Source: an uncultured Eubacteriales bacterium (lineage in GTDB: Bacteria > Bacillota > Clostridia > Oscillospirales > Acutalibacteraceae). Taken from it: 64,000 nucleotides of DNA. Location of the stretch: assembly GCA_934486615.1 (NCBI GenBank), contig CAKSQO010000008.1, forward strand, positions 1 to 64,000, in the 5' to 3' direction. The position numbers were made by a program, and so were the translations under genes. How positions within the stretch are numbered: the first letter of the stretch is position 1; every line of letters starts with the position of its first letter. Shown here piece by piece: positions 41,644 to 50,060 of this stretch. The notes beneath the pieces were generated by a model. That model was not told where the DNA came from and did not search any database. It saw only the letters and a list, made by a program, of their open reading frames with translations.

Positions 41644-42938
41644 GTCATTTCGGATTTGCACTGTGCGTCTATTATCGGCTCGTACTTTTTCACCACGTCG
41701 GCGACCGATTTGCCCGACGAGCGTATATCTTTAAGGAAAGTGTAGCGCTCGATGTTCAGCGTGCCGACTCCGACGTAGAGATTCTGCTTAGTCAGGCCCT
41801 GTGCGCTTTTAACAACGTACTGCTGCTGCTCGTCGAGCAGCTTGCTTTCGGGTCGGCGGTTGGAGCTGTCTGAAGAATCGTAGTATTTATCGTCATAGGT
41901 GCTGCGCGCGATTGCGTAATTGAGCGCACCCTGTGGGTTAGCGGCGTTTGACGTAATTCCGATACCCTTCACCGTGCCCGGCAAATAGCCGTCGGCGTTC
42001 GCATCGCTGCGCGGAAACGGCAGTACCTCCCAGTAAAAGCTCCACGTCGGCGCTTGGTTCAAAAGCTCGCTGAGCCTTATTGCGCTTATACCGCACTCGC
42101 CGTTTGCGAAAGCGGACACATCCTCGGTGGCAAAGCGACTCGAATACAGCTCGCGCACCGCACCGAGGGTCGAAATGAAATTATCCGAAAGCATATCGGT
42201 GATAAGCATACCTGTATCGCTCCACCTGACAGGTTCGCAGCCGTTGGCGACAAGGAATCCGTCAATCTCGTCGGTGTAAAAGCCGCTGACTCCGCCTGAA
42301 GGATCGGAAACTTCGCGGCAGGCGGTCAGGAACGTGTCAAAATCCCAGCTGTTGTCGGAATAATACTTCATCGGCGACGCAACGGAGCGGCGACTGAACA
42401 GGTCGATGTTGACGACCGCAAGCAGCGGGTCGCAGTCAGTGACCGAGACGCCGTAGCAGCGCTCACCGATGGAAAAGTTCGCCTTGCACAGCTTTTGCGA
42501 CACCGCAAGTTCGCTCCGCTCAAGGCCGAGCACGCCGATATTTTTCAAATCATCGGTGGAATAGACAAGCCCCCTGTTGCCGACGGTTGGCCATGAAACG
42601 GAGTTAAGCTCGACCGCGTCCGGCGCCTTGTTCGAGGCGTAGTCGGTCAAAAAGCTAGCGGTAAAATCAGTCGTATAGGTGTACTCGATGTTGCCGTTGT
42701 AATATTTTTCAAAATAGTTGATAAACCCCGAATCGTAATCCTCAAATTCCTTTTTGTCAGTATAAAGCCTAATATTGCCCGAGTGTCTTATCGCGTGCTC
42801 GACAACGTCGTCGGGGCGGCTGCTCGACTTTGAAGCAAAGCTCGACGAAGCGACACCGTCCGCTAAATCGCACGACGAAAGCGCCGCGACGGCAACAGCC
42901 GACAGTATGAGTGCAAGCGCGCGCTTTAAACGGCTCAT
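41628..42938 (-). CDS. Extracellular solute-binding lipoprotein (orphan, ABC sugar-type)
   Basis: The 436-residue protein has a signal peptide and lipobox LSSC (Cys about 23), then the fold pattern of family-1 solute-binding proteins: a KAPDAVELNSVSWPTVGNRGLV segment, SWDFDTFLTACREVSDPSG (the helix typical of sugar binders) and FANGECGISAIRLSELL. It presumably binds a sugar or oligosaccharide outside the cell, but no permease or ATPase gene is adjacent, so its transporter is elsewhere or it has another role. GGAGGTG precedes the ATG. Its promoter is at 42973-43001. Confidence 0.8.
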   Translation of the reverse strand: MSRLKRALALILSAVAVAALSSCDLADGVASSSFASKSSSRPDDVVEHAIRHSGNIRLYTDKKEFEDYDSGFINYFEKYYNGNIEYTYTTDFTASFLTDYASNKAPDAVELNSVSWPTVGNRGLVYSTDDLKNIGVLGLERSELAVSQKLCKANFSIGERCYGVSVTDCDPLLAVVNIDLFSRRSVASPMKYYSDNSWDFDTFLTACREVSDPSGGVSGFYTDEIDGFLVANGCEPVRWSDTGMLITDMLSDNFISTLGAVRELYSSRFATEDVSAFANGECGISAIRLSELLNQAPTWSFYWEVLPFPRSDANADGYLPGTVKGIGITSNAANPQGALNYAIARSTYDDKYYDSSDSSNRRPESKLLDEQQQYVVKSAQGLTKQNLYVGVGTLNIERYTFLKDIRSSGKSVADVVKKYEPIIDAQCKSEMTMRQQ

Positions 42939-42972
42939 ACGTCGTCACCTCCGACAATCATACTCCTTACAA

Positions 42973-43001
42973 ATTTTAGCATATTTCGCTCATCAAGTCA
43001 A
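42973..43001 (-). promoter_or_regulatory. Promoter of the solute-binding lipoprotein gene
   Basis: On the minus strand, TTGACT, 17 bases and TAAAAT lie 35 bases upstream of the start. Confidence 0.7.
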
Positions 43002-43052
43002 TGTTGAAACTTCTTACACCCCTCGGCATAAAAAGCTGAAAGAGGTGTTTTT

Positions 43053-43190
43053 ATGAATACGGAGCGCTGCACGGTCAAAAGCGTCGACACACTGTAGGGC
43101 ATAGCAAAGCGGTTTTCACAAGCGTTGACGAGCTTGTGAGGCTTAACTCAATAAGCGACCCACGACTCCGTAAAGCCCTGCCAAAGGCTG
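43053..43190 (+). pseudogene. LysM-domain gene remnant (nonsense codon and frameshift)
   Basis: After AAAGAGGTG and an ATG at 43053 the frame reads TVKSVDTL, a TAG, then GIAKRFS, which is the start of a LysM peptidoglycan-binding domain with its Trp codon (TGG) changed to TAG. One base is then missing and the next frame continues VDELVRLNSISDP, the second half of a LysM domain. The expected YPGQxLxI end is not recognisable; the sequence afterwards is degenerate. Both lesions can be read directly. The gene probably encoded a small cell-wall-binding protein. Confidence 0.75.
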
Positions 43191-43210
43191 TGCACACACT
43201 GACAGAACGA

Positions 43211-43250
43211 TTAACCCCGCCGACGGCAGGAGCGCTTTCGGCGGGGTTAA
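43211..43250. terminator. Hairpin terminator between the LysM remnant and the PLP-enzyme operon
   Basis: A perfect 13-bp stem TTAACCCCGCCGA and complement with a 14-base loop lies directly before the stop codon of the minus-strand operon. Confidence 0.8.
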
Positions 43251-43256
43251 TTGCGA

Positions 43257-44513
43257 TTATTTCAGGATTTTGTCAACTGCCAGCAGCACGCCCATATGCG
43301 CACTGTGGAAGTTAAGCCCGCCCTGCAGCCAGAGCGCGTACGGCTCGCGCAGCGGAGCGTCCGCCGAAAGCTCAATCGACGCACCGAGCGTGAACGCGCC
43401 CGCCGCCATGATAATGTCGCAGTCGTAGCCGGGCATAGCCCACGGGTCGGGGCGAACGAACGAATCAACAGGAGCTCCGCTTTGCATACCGCGGCAGAAC
43501 TCGATGAGCTTTTCCTCGTTGCCCATAACAACGCACTGAATAATGTCGCCGCGCGGCTCATCAAAATGCGGGGTGACCTCGTACCCGAGCGACTCAAGTA
43601 TAGCCGAAGTGAACACGGCGGTCTTGACCGCCTCGCCCGTGACGTGCGGGGCACTGAATATACCCATATAAAGCTCACGATTATGGCCGAGGGTTGCACC
43701 GACCTCCGCGCCCGCTCCCGGGATAGTCAGGCGATAGGAGCACATCTCGACCAAGTCTGCGCGTCCTGCAATGTAGCCGCCCGTCGGTGCAATTCCGCCG
43801 CCGGGGTTCTTGATAAGCGAGCCTGCCATAAGGTCGGCGCCGTGCTGCACCGGCTCGGTCGTCTGGGTGAACTCGCCGTAGCAGTTGTCGACCATAACGA
43901 TAGTGTCGGGCGCGAGCGATTTTGAAAGTGCGGCAATATGCTCGATGTCCTCGACCAACAGCGACGGACGCAGGCTGTAGCCGCGTGAGCGCTGAATGTA
44001 GAGCATCTTGTACTTGCCGGAGGTGAGCTTTGCTTTTATGCCGTCGTAGTCTACAGTGCCGTCGGGCAGGAGCGCCACTTCGTCATATTTTACGCCGAAC
44101 TCGGCGAGCGAGCCGCTTGACTCTCCGTTGATCCCGAGCACACCGAGCAGAGTGTCGTACGGTCTGCCGGTTACACAAAGCATTGTGTCGCCGGGGCGCA
44201 GCACGCCGAACAGCGCGACAGTCAGCGCGTGCGTGCCGCAAACAAAGTTGTGGCGGACAAGCGCCGCTTCAGCGCCGACGACCTCGGCAAACACCTTGTC
44301 AAGCACTTCCCTGCCGCGGTCGCCGTAGCCGTAGCCCGTCGAAGCGGTCAGATGCGACTCGCTGACTCCGTTGTTGATAAAGGCCGAGAGCATCTTGACC
44401 TGATTGTACTCGGTGATCTCGTCGATTTCGGCGAATCTGTCCTTAACAGCAGCCATCGCTTTTGCGTCGGCCTGCTTTAATTTTTCTGATATTTCAAAAA
44501 ATTTCTGGTTCAT
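43257..44513 (-). CDS. PLP-dependent enzyme of the methionine gamma-lyase / aluminium-resistance family (PF06838 type)
   Basis: The 418 residues match the clostridial/bacillar YnbB-type family: YGYGDRGREVLDKVFAEVVGAEAALVRHNFVCGTHAL, YIQRSRGYSLRPSL, VMVDNCYGEF (cofactor Asp) and the Schiff-base Lys in GSLIKNPGGGIAPTGGYI (about 230-247). The family is annotated as aluminium resistance or methionine gamma-lyase-like, but its true reaction is not established. It is the last gene of a tightly overlapped four-gene operon; the start overlaps the GNAT stop (ATGA). Confidence 0.88.
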   Translation of the reverse strand: MNQKFFEISEKLKQADAKAMAAVKDRFAEIDEITEYNQVKMLSAFINNGVSESHLTASTGYGYGDRGREVLDKVFAEVVGAEAALVRHNFVCGTHALTVALFGVLRPGDTMLCVTGRPYDTLLGVLGINGESSGSLAEFGVKYDEVALLPDGTVDYDGIKAKLTSGKYKMLYIQRSRGYSLRPSLLVEDIEHIAALSKSLAPDTIVMVDNCYGEFTQTTEPVQHGADLMAGSLIKNPGGGIAPTGGYIAGRADLVEMCSYRLTIPGAGAEVGATLGHNRELYMGIFSAPHVTGEAVKTAVFTSAILESLGYEVTPHFDEPRGDIIQCVVMGNEEKLIEFCRGMQSGAPVDSFVRPDPWAMPGYDCDIIMAAGAFTLGASIELSADAPLREPYALWLQGGLNFHSAHMGVLLAVDKILK

Positions 44514-45232
44514 TTCACTTCTCCGTATTCAAATATTTCCGCAGTTTTTTCAAAGCCGCAGCTGCGGTAAAATTCGGCGGCAGCCTCTGTTTTGACTGCG
44601 GCGTAAAGCCTTCGACAGCCGTTGTTTTCAGCAAGCAAATGTATCAGCTCGCGCCCGATTCCGCTGCGGCGGTCAGCTTCGGGCACGGCAATACCTGTTA
44701 TGAGCCATTCGCCCTCAAAGCCCGCAGCAACGGCAACGCCGCCGGAAAGCTGCTTTATAACGGCGGTCGAGTGCCGCACGCGGTGGCAGATGTCGACGTA
44801 CCACACGTCAAACGGCGGCATATCAAATTCGCTCGCGAGCGCCGCGTAGGCTACGCGGTAGTCGGGCAGCTTGGGCGGTCCGTGCGGCTCGTGCGGCTCG
44901 GGCGGTTCGTGCGCTTTGCCAGCACCATCGCAAACGAGCAAGTAAACGTCAAACTTTCGCCCATTTTCAAGTCCGAGCGGCACATCGCTCATCACATTCG
45001 CGTACCCTATCGCGTACAGAAATCGCGCAAGCTCGTCTGCGTCGCAGACTTCACCCGCGACGGTGACGTTGCCGTCGACCGAAGCGATAAGCGCCCGCTC
45101 GCCCGATGACGAGCGCTGCTCCCAAAAGCGCGCGAAGCCGAAGCCGAAGCCATAGGCATACATAAACGAAGCGACCCGCGCGCCGAGCGCGCTTTTAACA
45201 GGCTCTGCAGCCCGCTCAAGCAGCTTAATCAC
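44510..45232 (-). CDS. GNAT-family N-acetyltransferase
   Basis: The C-terminal half (about 140-240) has the GNAT core: VAAGFEGEWLITGIAVPEADRRSGIGRELIHLL, whose RRSGIG is the acetyl-CoA pyrophosphate loop, and FYRSCGFEKTAEIFEYG. The N-terminal half (about 1-105) is unusual and may be a substrate domain. A Pro/His/Glu repeat (EPPEPHEPHGPPKLP, about 109-123) joins the two. It overlaps both neighbours by 4 bases. The substrate is unknown; the context suggests amino-acid or peptide metabolism. Confidence 0.8.
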   Translation of the reverse strand: MIKLLERAAEPVKSALGARVASFMYAYGFGFGFARFWEQRSSSGERALIASVDGNVTVAGEVCDADELARFLYAIGYANVMSDVPLGLENGRKFDVYLLVCDGAGKAHEPPEPHEPHGPPKLPDYRVAYAALASEFDMPPFDVWYVDICHRVRHSTAVIKQLSGGVAVAAGFEGEWLITGIAVPEADRRSGIGRELIHLLAENNGCRRLYAAVKTEAAAEFYRSCGFEKTAEIFEYGEVK

Positions 45233-46254
45233 AGTATAAGCTCCCCCGAGGTCATCCTGCCGAGCATAACGCGCGTAAGGGCGAGCACTGCATCCGCGTC
45301 GCGCTTAGCTATAACGCACGAGGGTGAGTGCAGATAGCGGCACGGCACGGCAAGACCGACCGTCGCAACACCGCCGTGAGCAAGATGAATCTCGCCCGCG
45401 TCGTTGCCGCCCGCGACGGCGCGCTTAAACTGCGCAGGGATACCGTTTTCTTCAGCCGCCGCCATAGCAGCGCGCACAAGCTGCTGCGGATATATCGTGC
45501 ATCTGTCCATAAAACTGACGACTGCGCCCTTGCCCACCTCGCAGACCGTTTTCTGCGCGGGCATATTGACAAGGTCGGCGGCGGATGTCGACTCGACGAC
45601 TATCGCCATATCAGGCGCGACGGTGAAGCTCGACGCTTTCGAGCCGCGCAGCCCGACCTCCTCCTGCGTTGAAAAGCTGAGCCAGAAGTCGTGCTCCGCT
45701 TCCTCGGTTGCAAGCTGCATAAGCACCGCGCAGCCGAGGCGGTCGTCGATGGCTTTTGCCTTAATAAAGCCGTCTCCGAACTCGACAAATCGGCTTGCGA
45801 AAGTGCCGCTGTCGCCGAGGGAGACGTGCTTCAAAGCATCCTCACGGCTGCCTGCGCCGATGTCGATAGTCAGGCTGTCTTTGTCGGGAAGCTTCCGCTT
45901 TTCGTCGGCTTTCAGCAGATGAATGGGCTTGATCTGAATCACGCCCACGCAGCCGTTGATGGTAACTCGCTTGCCGAGCAGGCTTTCGATATTTATGCCG
46001 CCGAGGGTCCTGAATCCGAGAAAGCCGTTCTCGTCAATGTCGGTGACGATGAAGCCGACCTCATCAACATGAGCATCGAGCAGCACCTTTTTGGCGGCGC
46101 GGCTTTTGCCTTTTTTAAACGCTATAAGGTTGCCGCAGGCGTCGGTGCTGCACTCGCAGTACGGCTCGATAACGCTGCGGATATAGTCTGTGACTTTGCT
46201 TTCGCTGCCCGACGGGCCGTCTGTCAGACACAGCTCACGCATATATTTAAGCAT
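45229..46254 (-). CDS. M42-family metallo-aminopeptidase (second copy)
   Basis: The 341-residue dinuclear-zinc peptidase has DAHVDEVGFIVTDID with the metal-binding His and Asp (about 66-72), a bridging Asp in KAIDDRLGCAVLMQL, the catalytic Glu pair in STQEEVGLRGSK, and GGNDAGEIHLAHGGVATVGLAVPCRYLHSP with the final His. It cleaves N-terminal residues from peptides in the cytoplasm. The start at 46254 follows GGAGGTG and overlaps the upstream paralogue by 8 bases. A longer frame from 46323 would overlap more and lacks such a site. Confidence 0.92.
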   Translation of the reverse strand: MLKYMRELCLTDGPSGSESKVTDYIRSVIEPYCECSTDACGNLIAFKKGKSRAAKKVLLDAHVDEVGFIVTDIDENGFLGFRTLGGINIESLLGKRVTINGCVGVIQIKPIHLLKADEKRKLPDKDSLTIDIGAGSREDALKHVSLGDSGTFASRFVEFGDGFIKAKAIDDRLGCAVLMQLATEEAEHDFWLSFSTQEEVGLRGSKASSFTVAPDMAIVVESTSAADLVNMPAQKTVCEVGKGAVVSFMDRCTIYPQQLVRAAMAAAEENGIPAQFKRAVAGGNDAGEIHLAHGGVATVGLAVPCRYLHSPSCVIAKRDADAVLALTRVMLGRMTSGELIL

Positions 46255-47257
46255 CGAAAGCACCTCCGTTATTTGCGTAGGCGGCGATAAGACGCGCTGT
46301 GGCTTCAATATCCGAAGTGACAACGACTTCGGCGTTTGTATGCATATTTCTGAGAGGTATCGAGATGAGCGCGGTGCTGACTCCCGAACGCGAAATACTG
46401 ATAACGTCGGCGTTTGTGCCAGTTGATCCGCTCATAACTTCACTTTGATAAGGAATATTTTCCTCGTCGGCGAGTGTCGCAAGGCGCTTGGTCATTGCGC
46501 GCGAAAGCACGGGAGAGAAGCCGAGCATGGCGCCGGCGGATACCTTGCCGCACATGCTTTTAGGCACATCGGGGCCGTCACCGAAGCTTACGTCGACGAC
46601 TATCGCCTCATCGGGCGCAGCGGAGTAGGTCGCGGTGCGCGCGCCGCGCAGCGACAGCTCCTCCTGAGCCGAAAGCGAAACGATCACCTTGAACGGGCAC
46701 TTCAGCCTGTCAATTGCATGCGCTGCAAGGATAACGGCGGCAACGCCGGCCCGGTTGTCGAGCGACTTGCCCGTTATGCGGCTGCCGAGCATGGGTGCTG
46801 CTTCGCAGTTGAAGCTGACGCGGTCGCCGAGGGTCACAAGGCGTTCAAGCTCCTCCTTCGGCAGGCCGCAGTCGACCGTCATAACGTCGATTTCGGGCGC
46901 TTTGTCAGCGTCCTTCTTAAGATGCGGCGGTATGCTTGAGAACACACCGAACAGATTCTCCTTGCCGTGAACGGTGACCTCCGCGTCGGCAAGCACGCGC
47001 GTGTCAATGCCGCCGACGGCCGCAACGCGCAGAAAGTCGCCGTCAATCGCAGTGACGATGAAGCCTATCTCGTCGATATGGGCATCAAGCATAAGCGTGC
47101 GCTCACCCTCGCCGAAAGTACAGGTGAGCCCGCCCGCGATGTCGCGCTTCACCTCGCCGAGGTCGTCAAGACAGCACTGCGCAACGTCGAGTGCGCCGCT
47201 TTCGCCGGTTACGCCGCAGGCGTTTGAAAGCTCGCACAACAGCTTGGTAATATCCAT
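46247..47257 (-). CDS. M42-family metallo-aminopeptidase (first copy)
   Basis: The 336-residue paralogue of the next gene has DAHIDEIGFIVTAID, KSLDNRAGVAAVILA, SAQEELSLRGAR and a SGSTGTNADVISISRSGVSTALISIPLRNMHTNAE ending. The metal ligands and catalytic Glu are retained. The two copies are far from identical, which suggests an old duplication with different peptide preference, as in hetero-oligomeric M42 assemblies. It heads the four-gene operon, 46 bases downstream of murD with a terminator between. Confidence 0.92.
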   Translation of the reverse strand: MDITKLLCELSNACGVTGESGALDVAQCCLDDLGEVKRDIAGGLTCTFGEGERTLMLDAHIDEIGFIVTAIDGDFLRVAAVGGIDTRVLADAEVTVHGKENLFGVFSSIPPHLKKDADKAPEIDVMTVDCGLPKEELERLVTLGDRVSFNCEAAPMLGSRITGKSLDNRAGVAAVILAAHAIDRLKCPFKVIVSLSAQEELSLRGARTATYSAAPDEAIVVDVSFGDGPDVPKSMCGKVSAGAMLGFSPVLSRAMTKRLATLADEENIPYQSEVMSGSTGTNADVISISRSGVSTALISIPLRNMHTNAEVVVTSDIEATARLIAAYANNGGAFDA

Positions 47258-47270
47258 ATTTTCACCTCAA

Positions 47271-47296
47271 AAAAGCCGACTGTTACATCGGCTTTT
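47271..47296 (-). terminator. Terminator-like hairpin between the M42 operon start and murD
   Basis: AAAAGCCGA and its complement TCGGCTTTT enclose 8 bases, ending in TTTTTT on the minus strand. It would end murD transcripts just before the M42 genes. Confidence 0.85.
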
Positions 47297-47303
47297 ATTT
47301 TGA

Positions 47304-48695
47304 TTATTTAAGCTCGTTTACAAGCTGCTTAAAGTGCTTTCCGCGCAGTTCAAAGTTTGCGTATGCATCGAAGCTCGCGCACGCGGGGCTGAGAGTCACA
47401 ATGTCGCCCGATTTTGCCTTTTCGTGAGCGACTTTGACAGCCTCCTCCATGCCCGCAACACGGATAATCTCAATCCCGCTGTCAGCGTAGCCCGGATCTT
47501 CACGCACGACTTTTTCAATCTTATCTGCGGTCGGGCCGCTTAAAATAAGCACCTTGACCTTTTTGATAATGTTTGGCGCGAGCGGCTCGAACGGAATGTG
47601 CTTGTCATAGCCGCCGCCGATGAGGATAACCTTCTGATCGAAGGCGGCAAGCCCCGCATTGGTCCTCGTCGGACTGGTCGCGATGGAGTCGTTGTAGTAT
47701 TTTACGCCGTCAAGCTCGCGCACGAACTCGATGCGATGCTCGACGCCCTTGAACTCGCGGGCGGTCTTGACGATGTTCTCGGGGGTGACATAGCCCCAAA
47801 CCGCGCATATCGCCGCAAGGAAGTTCTCGACATTGTGCTCGCCGATAACCTTGATGTCGTCGCGGTTCATTACGGCGGTGCGACCGTTTCGGTCGTTCAT
47901 ATAAAGCACGCGGTCGGAGCCGTAGTAAGCACCGTTGTCAACAGGGTGATGATAGCTGAACATCACCGCCTGACCGCGCACATCAGGCTCAAAGCTCTTG
48001 GTGATCGCATTATCGTCATTGAGGACGGTGCGTGAGAACGCGTTCTGGTGAATCATAATGTTGCGCTTTGCGTCGACATACTCGTCCATATTCTTATGCA
48101 CGTCGAGGTGGTTGGGCGCTACATTGGTAATCACGCTGACATTCGGGCTTTTGCGCATTGAGATAAGCTGGAAGCTTGACAGTTCGACAACTGCGCAGTC
48201 GTCGGCGTTAATCTTGTCAATTATCGGCAGCAGCGGGCGGCCGATGTTCCCTCCGAGGTGGACGGTGTAGCCCTGTGTTTCGAGCATTTTAGCGATGAGG
48301 GTCGTGGTCGTTGTCTTGCCGTCGGAGCCGGTGACTGCGAACAGCTTGCACGGGCAGAGGTCGAAGAACACCTCCATCTCGCTTGTGACGATGATGCCGC
48401 GCTTTCTCGCTTCGGCGAGCTCAGTGAGATTGAAGTTCATTCCCGGAGTACGGAAGATGATGTCAACATCGAGATTTTTAAGATAGTCCGCGCCGAGAAC
48501 GAGCTTTATGCCCGCCTTTTCAAGCTCGTCGGCGGTAGTGCCGAGCTGTTCCCTGGTGCGGCGGTCGCAGGCGTAAACGTCCGCGCCGAGATCCTTGAAC
48601 TTGTATATCAGCGGCAGGTTGCTTATGCCGATTCCGCAGAAAGCGACGCGCTCCTTGCTGATGTAATCAAAGAATTTTTTTATCTTGTAGTACAT
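47304..48695 (-). CDS. murD: UDP-N-acetylmuramoylalanine--D-glutamate ligase
   Basis: MurD adds D-Glu to UDP-MurNAc-L-Ala in peptidoglycan synthesis. The 463-residue protein has an N-terminal Rossmann-like domain (ERVAFCGIGISNLPLI), the ATP-binding GSDGKTTTTTLIAKML (about 117-132), NVAPNHLDVH, GVEHRIEFVREL (about 310), YNDSIATSPTRTNAGL and GGYDKHIPF, and SPACASFDAYANFELRGKHFKQLV at the C-terminus. The start at 48695 follows AGGAG by 11 bases. It stands apart from any mra/dcw cluster in this window. Confidence 0.95.
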   Translation of the reverse strand: MYYKIKKFFDYISKERVAFCGIGISNLPLIYKFKDLGADVYACDRRTREQLGTTADELEKAGIKLVLGADYLKNLDVDIIFRTPGMNFNLTELAEARKRGIIVTSEMEVFFDLCPCKLFAVTGSDGKTTTTTLIAKMLETQGYTVHLGGNIGRPLLPIIDKINADDCAVVELSSFQLISMRKSPNVSVITNVAPNHLDVHKNMDEYVDAKRNIMIHQNAFSRTVLNDDNAITKSFEPDVRGQAVMFSYHHPVDNGAYYGSDRVLYMNDRNGRTAVMNRDDIKVIGEHNVENFLAAICAVWGYVTPENIVKTAREFKGVEHRIEFVRELDGVKYYNDSIATSPTRTNAGLAAFDQKVILIGGGYDKHIPFEPLAPNIIKKVKVLILSGPTADKIEKVVREDPGYADSGIEIIRVAGMEEAVKVAHEKAKSGDIVTLSPACASFDAYANFELRGKHFKQLVNELK

Positions 48696-48824
48696 ATGTA
48701 CGCAATCTCCTTTTAAAACTTTTCGTTTCACCGATGGTATTGTTTCCGTTTAGAATACGAATATCAGCCGATTGGATATATTTTAGCACATTGTATGCAC
48801 AAATGCAATTATGACAGTGATTTT

Positions 48825-49940
48825 TTACCATTTAAGCTTGTTTATGACCTCACGGTCGACGGTAAGCTTGCCCGCGCTGCGCAGGCGCTCAAGCTCAGCG
48901 CTCACTTTGGCTTCGGTCAGACCGCTTTCCGCTTTTGCGCGCCATTCGGGCGGCCCGTCGCCGATGAAGTAGAGCAGAAAGCAGCCGCTGTCGCTTTCGA
49001 TAAGCGTGAAGTCGCCCTCGACCCGCAGCGAGCTGCAGAGCCAGTCGCGCACGGTTTCAGGCATGTCCTCGCGCGCGACATCGGTGTGCCTGCCGCCTAA
49101 AGCGGCATAGCCGCGCTCGTTGCTGTAGAGCCGCGCAAGGGACGCGAAGCTGTCCTCATCACGCTCGCCCTTCTTCCACTCGGACAGCACGCCCCGAGCA
49201 GCCTCTTTTGCACTGTCCGACGAGCCGTAGGCACTTGCGGAAAGCCAAATCCCGCGCCAATTCTTGGTCGGCTCAAGGCTCTTTTCGCCGCCGATATTCT
49301 GCGTGAAGTAGTCCTCAAGCTCGCTGTCTGTAAATTCAAGCGACTGCTCGAAGCTTTTGCTGTACATATTCGCCAGTGCCGACAGCTCAAGGCAGCGGCG
49401 CACGTCCGCTTCTTTCACGCCCTTGCCGTAGCGCGACGATAGATAAGAGTCAAGGCTCAGGCCGAGCTTTGATGCGTTGGTTTTGAAGGTGTTTATTTGA
49501 TTGTTTATCTGCTCGGTGTCGCTGTCATCGAGCGTAAGGCCCTCCTTTTTCGCGGCGGCTGCGGCCGGCAGAATGTCCACAAGCTCGCCTATTGCGGTGT
49601 CGGCAAAGTAGTCGAACCAGCTCTGCTCCTTACCGTCTTCGGTTTTGTAGGCGCAGGTCTGCTTTTTAAGCGACTTTGTCTCGTCAAGGCCGAGCGAATC
49701 AAGCTCGCCCGAATGAGCGTCGGCAAAGCCGCGGCTGACCGTGCCGAAGTAAAAGCTCATCATCGCGTTGTCGACCTCTACCGAGTCAAAGCTGAGTGCA
49801 GTCTTTTCACGCAGCCAGTCGCCTTTCATCAGATAGCTGTTGTAAGCGAACACACCGCAGACCGTCGACGCAGTCAGCGCGACGACGACCGCCGTGACTA
49901 TTCCGAGCTTCAGCAGCCCGCGAGAGCTTTTGTTCGCCAT
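48825..49940 (-). CDS. Membrane-anchored SurA/PrsA-like foldase (peptidyl-prolyl isomerase family, divergent)
   Basis: The 371-residue protein has an N-terminal membrane anchor (about 10-34) with no lipobox. A long helical chaperone region follows (YFADTAIGELVDILPAAAAAKKEGLTLDDSDTEQINNQI, DLSSRYGKG-like motif), as in SurA and PrsA. The C-terminal domain (about 235-340) has parvulin features: FASLARLYSNERGYAALGGRHTDVAREDMPETVRDWL and GDFTLIESDSGCFLLYFIGD. Key parvulin catalytic residues are not obvious, so it may be a chaperone without isomerase activity. It would act on secreted proteins outside the membrane. Confidence 0.75.
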   Translation of the reverse strand: MANKSSRGLLKLGIVTAVVVALTASTVCGVFAYNSYLMKGDWLREKTALSFDSVEVDNAMMSFYFGTVSRGFADAHSGELDSLGLDETKSLKKQTCAYKTEDGKEQSWFDYFADTAIGELVDILPAAAAAKKEGLTLDDSDTEQINNQINTFKTNASKLGLSLDSYLSSRYGKGVKEADVRRCLELSALANMYSKSFEQSLEFTDSELEDYFTQNIGGEKSLEPTKNWRGIWLSASAYGSSDSAKEAARGVLSEWKKGERDEDSFASLARLYSNERGYAALGGRHTDVAREDMPETVRDWLCSSLRVEGDFTLIESDSGCFLLYFIGDGPPEWRAKAESGLTEAKVSAELERLRSAGKLTVDREVINKLKW

Positions 49941-50004
49941 AAATCCACCGCCTTTTAAAAAATAAGAGCAAATACATTTTAACTTGAAACTATCCGAAAA
50001 GCAA

Positions 50005-50032
50005 GAGAGCCGCTTGAATCCAGGCAGCTCTC
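50005..50032 (-). terminator. Terminator of galK-galT
   Basis: On the minus strand GAGAGCTGC pairs with GCGGCTCTC (one G-U), followed by TTGCTTTT. Confidence 0.6.
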
Positions 50033-50060
50033 GCGAATTTGAGTATGGTTTTTATGCTGA

